This document shows positions 61,367-64,000 of a DNA stretch of 64,000 nt, one piece after another. The notes under the pieces were generated by a model. The model was not told where the DNA came from. It ran no database searches and saw only the letters and a list, made by a program, of their open reading frames with translations. Source of the DNA: Aquisediminimonas sp031376385 (GTDB lineage Bacteria; Pseudomonadota; Alphaproteobacteria; Sphingomonadales; Sphingomonadaceae); contig JANMDQ010000023.1 in assembly GCA_031376385.1 (NCBI GenBank), positions 62,001 through 126,000 of the forward strand, read 5' to 3'. Position numbers and translations under genes: made by a program. Numbering within the stretch: position 1 is the first letter of the stretch; each line of letters begins with the position of its first letter.

Positions 61367-62119
61367 TCAAATTCTTCGAAAGACTGCGCCCGCCAACAGT
61401 CCGAAGGCGACCGAGAGTCCAACGGCAAACAGGCCATAGAAGAGCGGGACCTCGACGGCTGCATCTGCCACAAAGCGTTCGAAGCCTGATTTTCTGATCA
61501 CAATCTTTCGCGTGGCCGCAGATATGATTTTACCATCTTTGATCAGGAATGTTTCAGCGGTATATTTACCGATTGGCACTTGGGCCGGAATAGCCAATCG
61601 CGCACGGTAAAGCACCCCTTGGGATATTTCGACTCGGCCCGGATGTTCAGAAAATAGGGCTTGCTTGCTCATCCGTTCGATCAAGCCATTTTCAAATCGT
61701 CTCTGAGTTTCGGGCGGAGCATCGCTAATCGGGGACAGTTGGATATTTCCGAGGCCCAGTTCATAAATGGCCGAAGCCCGTTCATCAAGAAGGTGGTCGA
61801 GAGGACGCGATGTCGCGATTGAGTAAAATCCTGGAACTGAACGGAAACGAGCACTTTCAACATTGGCCCAAAGCCCAGCAACCTTTCGCTTTTCACGCAC
61901 AATGATGGATTGAGTGGGGCCACGCAGAACGACTGCAATATCCGCTTTGTCAGTTGGAACGCGGCCTTGAGGGTATAGAATGGCTCCAAACAACAGCAGT
62001 TCCGCACCGGAAAAGCTGTAGCGAATTTCGATTTCCCTTTGCGACACGTCTGGCACCAATACTGGTTCCCCCGCACCGAGCAACAACAAGGCAAAAAAGT
62101 TAGCCAACAGCCGCTTCAC
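61367..62119 (-). CDS. TIGR02186-family protein with C-terminal membrane segment
   Basis: 250 residues. Signal sequence at the N-terminus, a beta-rich periplasmic part (about 25-210, DIAVVLRGPTQSIIVREKRK, FYSIATSRPLDHLL), and a C-terminal membrane segment (PLFYGLFAVGLSVAFGLLAG). The family is confined largely to alphaproteobacteria and pairs with TauE/SafE exporters. The start overlaps that gene as ATGA. Function unknown; an exporter accessory is likely. Confidence 0.87.
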   Translation of the reverse strand: MKRLLANFFALLLLGAGEPVLVPDVSQREIEIRYSFSGAELLLFGAILYPQGRVPTDKADIAVVLRGPTQSIIVREKRKVAGLWANVESARFRSVPGFYSIATSRPLDHLLDERASAIYELGLGNIQLSPISDAPPETQRRFENGLIERMSKQALFSEHPGRVEISQGVLYRARLAIPAQVPIGKYTAETFLIKDGKIISAATRKIVIRKSGFERFVADAAVEVPLFYGLFAVGLSVAFGLLAGAVFRRI

Positions 62120-63030
62120 TGCAGCTCAATCGTATAAATTTCAGACGGCTGCCAACCGAGGCCTAGAGCAAGACGGAACGCAATCAGCAAAACGATAATG
62201 GCAAGGGCCATTCGAAGCACGTCCGCCCGCACCTGAGACGCGACGCGCGTGCCAACCTGCGCGCCCACGACACCGCCGATGAGCAAAAGCCCAGCCAGAA
62301 CGATATCCACGGCCTTCGTCGTTAGCGCGTGCACCAGCGTTGTCGCAGCCGTCACAAAAAGGATCTGAAATAATGATGTACCAACCACCACGCGCGCGGG
62401 CATGCCCAGCAGATAGATCATGGCAGGTACCATGATGAACCCACCGCCGACGCCTAGAAGAACCGTTAGTATACCTGTCAGAAACCCTAAAATGGCCGGT
62501 GCCAAAGGGGATATGAACAGGCCAGAGCGGTAGAATCGCCACCGCATTGGCAGCATCGCGACAATCGGATGATGCCCCCGCTTACGCCGCACATTCGGTG
62601 TACCATCTGTCTTGGGACGCAACTGTTCCCAAGCGTCACGCGCCATGAGAGTGCCAACCGAGCCAAGCAGAGTCACATAAAGCACGCCGATTACCGTATC
62701 GATTTGCCCCCAGCGTTGGAGCAACGTGAATACCCCTGCCCCTGCAATGGATCCTGCCACGCCCCCCGCCACAAGAATGCCGCCCATCTGAAAATCCACC
62801 CCTCCACGTTGTAAGTGGGCCGAAACACCTGAGATGCTGGAGCCTGTGACTTGCGTTGCCGCCGATGCAGCCGCAACCGTCGGAGGAATACCGTAAAAAA
62901 TGAGCAGTGGCGTCGTCAGAAACCCGCCGCCCACACCAAACATGCCCGACAGAAAGCCAACGCCTGCGCCCAACAGCACAATCACAATTACATTCACTGA
63001 AAGGCCGGCAATTGGCAGATACAGATCCAT
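62116..63030 (-). CDS. TauE/SafE (TSUP) family sulfite/organic-anion exporter
   Basis: 304 residues, eight or so membrane segments in two repeats with the family motifs GVGVGFLSGMFGVGGGFL-like (VGFLSGMFGVGGGFLTTP) and LTGILTVLLGVGGGFIMVP. The cargo may be sulfite or sulfoacetate-type anions. It is coupled with the TIGR02186 gene. An unrecognised partial gene on the same strand ends 43 bp upstream. Confidence 0.9.
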   Translation of the reverse strand: MDLYLPIAGLSVNVIVIVLLGAGVGFLSGMFGVGGGFLTTPLLIFYGIPPTVAAASAATQVTGSSISGVSAHLQRGGVDFQMGGILVAGGVAGSIAGAGVFTLLQRWGQIDTVIGVLYVTLLGSVGTLMARDAWEQLRPKTDGTPNVRRKRGHHPIVAMLPMRWRFYRSGLFISPLAPAILGFLTGILTVLLGVGGGFIMVPAMIYLLGMPARVVVGTSLFQILFVTAATTLVHALTTKAVDIVLAGLLLIGGVVGAQVGTRVASQVRADVLRMALAIIVLLIAFRLALGLGWQPSEIYTIELQ

Positions 63031-63073
63031 AGCCCGTCTTAACGACTTGGGCGAGCGAGTGAAAGCGCAGCCG

Positions 63074-64000
63074 TCAGAAATCTACTGCCAAAACCAGAGC
63101 AGGGCCGGAACTTGGCTGAGCATTGCCCAAAGCGAGAAATCGCCACTGCGCCGCAACTTTGATTGGTAAGATGCCTAGGGTGGTTTTCGCCACTAGTTCA
63201 GGCCCGATGTCGACGCGAGAAGCGCCTTTTTGCGCATCACCCCACAAGCCGACGCCTAAGCTTGTCCTCAGCGCGGGCGATGTTGAAAGGTCATGCCTCA
63301 CCGAGAGTGAACCCCCGGCAAAAAGTTCGCGGCGTTTTGACCCGACGATCCCGGCTTGTCCGTAGCCATCGACAGAAATTCTTCGAGTGACTCGCTTCTC
63401 GTCAAACCCTGATGTCACAAGTAGCGACCAGCGGTCTTTCTCTTGTTTCGAGACAGCAAAGCGGCGCTCCGCAATCATCTCTATGGGAAGAAAGCCTGTC
63501 GATTTAAGCGACAGCCCAACGCCAATTTCATCTCCGCGTCCACGCAGGGGAGCAGAGGCGCGAAGCGAAGCCGAGAGCGTGGCTTGCGTACCGGCGGTCG
63601 CAACTGGCAACAACGCCCGACCACCCCATTGGGACGCCCCCAGTGACGGACTTATCAGACCAGTATTTGCGCCCCTGCGCGTGAGCAGCCAGAATGAGCC
63701 GCTCAAGTGCAGGGATTTGGCTTCTTTTAAAGTGGTCTGAGGAGCAGGGTCGGGCTTGGCCACTGCAACCAATGGCGCAGTGATGCCCTCTTGCGCAAAA
63801 GCCATCGGTCTAAACGGCACGAGCGGTATGGCTACGGATACTGTGGGAACAGGTTGTTGCGGGCGGGAAATTATTGCCGCAGGTGCGGATATGACTGCCG
63901 GGGGCCGCATCACCATTGCCAGCCTCGGCCGCTCACCCAGCTGAGGCACTATGACTCGCTCCGCTGGTTGCAGGGCGACTTCAGGTGTAACAAAGGCGGG
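63074..64000 (-). CDS. unrecognised protein, N-terminus beyond window edge
   Basis: At least 308 residues; the frame is open to base 64000, so the true start is outside. The first part (about 100 residues) is Pro/Ala-rich; the rest is beta-strand-like (LHLSGSFWLLTRRG, ATLSASLRASAPLRG, IGPELVAKTTLGILPI) and ends LVLAVDF with a C-terminal Phe, as outer-membrane barrels do. It may be the C-terminal barrel or adhesion part of a larger surface protein. Family not identified. Confidence 0.55.
   Translation of the reverse strand, partial: PAFVTPEVALQPAERVIVPQLGERPRLAMVMRPPAVISAPAAIISRPQQPVPTVSVAIPLVPFRPMAFAQEGITAPLVAVAKPDPAPQTTLKEAKSLHLSGSFWLLTRRGANTGLISPSLGASQWGGRALLPVATAGTQATLSASLRASAPLRGRGDEIGVGLSLKSTGFLPIEMIAERRFAVSKQEKDRWSLLVTSGFDEKRVTRRISVDGYGQAGIVGSKRRELFAGGSLSVRHDLSTSPALRTSLGVGLWGDAQKGASRVDIGPELVAKTTLGILPIKVAAQWRFLALGNAQPSSGPALVLAVDF

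Overview
The window looks like ordinary chromosome of an alphaproteobacterium of the order Sphingomonadales. The evidence is a complete PhyR/NepR/EcfG general stress response (GSR) locus, a class I polyhydroxyalkanoate synthase, a cyanide-insensitive alternative oxidase, two HWE/HisKA_2-type kinases, and a CarD, FdxA, S4-protein, SUV3-helicase gene order. I see no rRNA, tRNA, prophage, intact insertion sequence, CRISPR array or plasmid functions. All of this is read by eye; no homology search was run.

Layout. 1-11.7 kb: mostly minus-strand housekeeping genes (phaC partial, purK, purE, glpX, hom) with a GGDEF protein, an exported MsrB/MsrA pair, a DUF1134 protein, a hydrolase/flavin-reductase fusion, an M48 protease, a DUF898 membrane protein and an EthD protein. 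11.7-14.5 kb: a GH130 glycosidase/phosphorylase followed by a PfkB-type kinase. 14.5-17.8 kb: small stress genes (DksA-like, DUF465, CsbD, SodB, GlsB/YmgE, lipoprotein, glycine-zipper protein). 17.9-28.5 kb: autotransporter, response regulator, Dps, a CheB-CheR-PAS-kinase-receiver protein, an alternative oxidase operon, a GYYD-repeat protein and an L,D-transpeptidase. 28.4-32.5 kb: GSR core (kinase, ecfG, nepR, phyR) and companions. 32.6-36.1 kb: a GT4 glycosyltransferase plus a second GH130. 36.4-42 kb: stress oxidase-like protein, kinase/regulator pair, phospholipase D-like protein, Acg-type nitroreductase plus MarR. 42-48.3 kb: second Dps, second CsbD, ATP-dependent DNA ligase plus exonuclease, YihY protein, and a second GlsB/lipoprotein module. 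48.6-64 kb: hydrolase, DAACS transporter, UbiH-family hydroxylase, a glutathione S-transferase remnant, CarD, FdxA, SUV3 helicase, M23 peptidase, HerA-like ATPase, TIGR02186/TauE pair, and an unrecognised partial gene.

How it fits together. Twelve sites match GGAAC-N16-(C/G)GTT, the pattern bound by EcfG sigma factors, and all twelve lie just upstream of small or stress-type genes: DUF465/DksA, csbD-sodB-glsB-lipoprotein, dps, the alternative oxidase operon, the GYYD-repeat protein, phyR, a PRC-barrel gene, a pyridoxamine-oxidase-like gene, the second csbD, two short genes near 46-47 kb, and the second glsB/lipoprotein pair. The window therefore holds both the GSR regulators and much of a probable local regulon covering redox defence, DNA protection, envelope and respiration.

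Points most worth a second look are this compact GSR island, the hydrolase/flavin-reductase fusion whose hydrolase triad looks lost, the two equal-length GH130 paralogues with different partners, the GYYD-repeat surface protein, a pair of MITE-like elements with matching terminal inverted repeats, a duplicated GlsB/lipoprotein module, a doubled MarR-type operator, and a glutathione S-transferase pseudogene between two intact genes.
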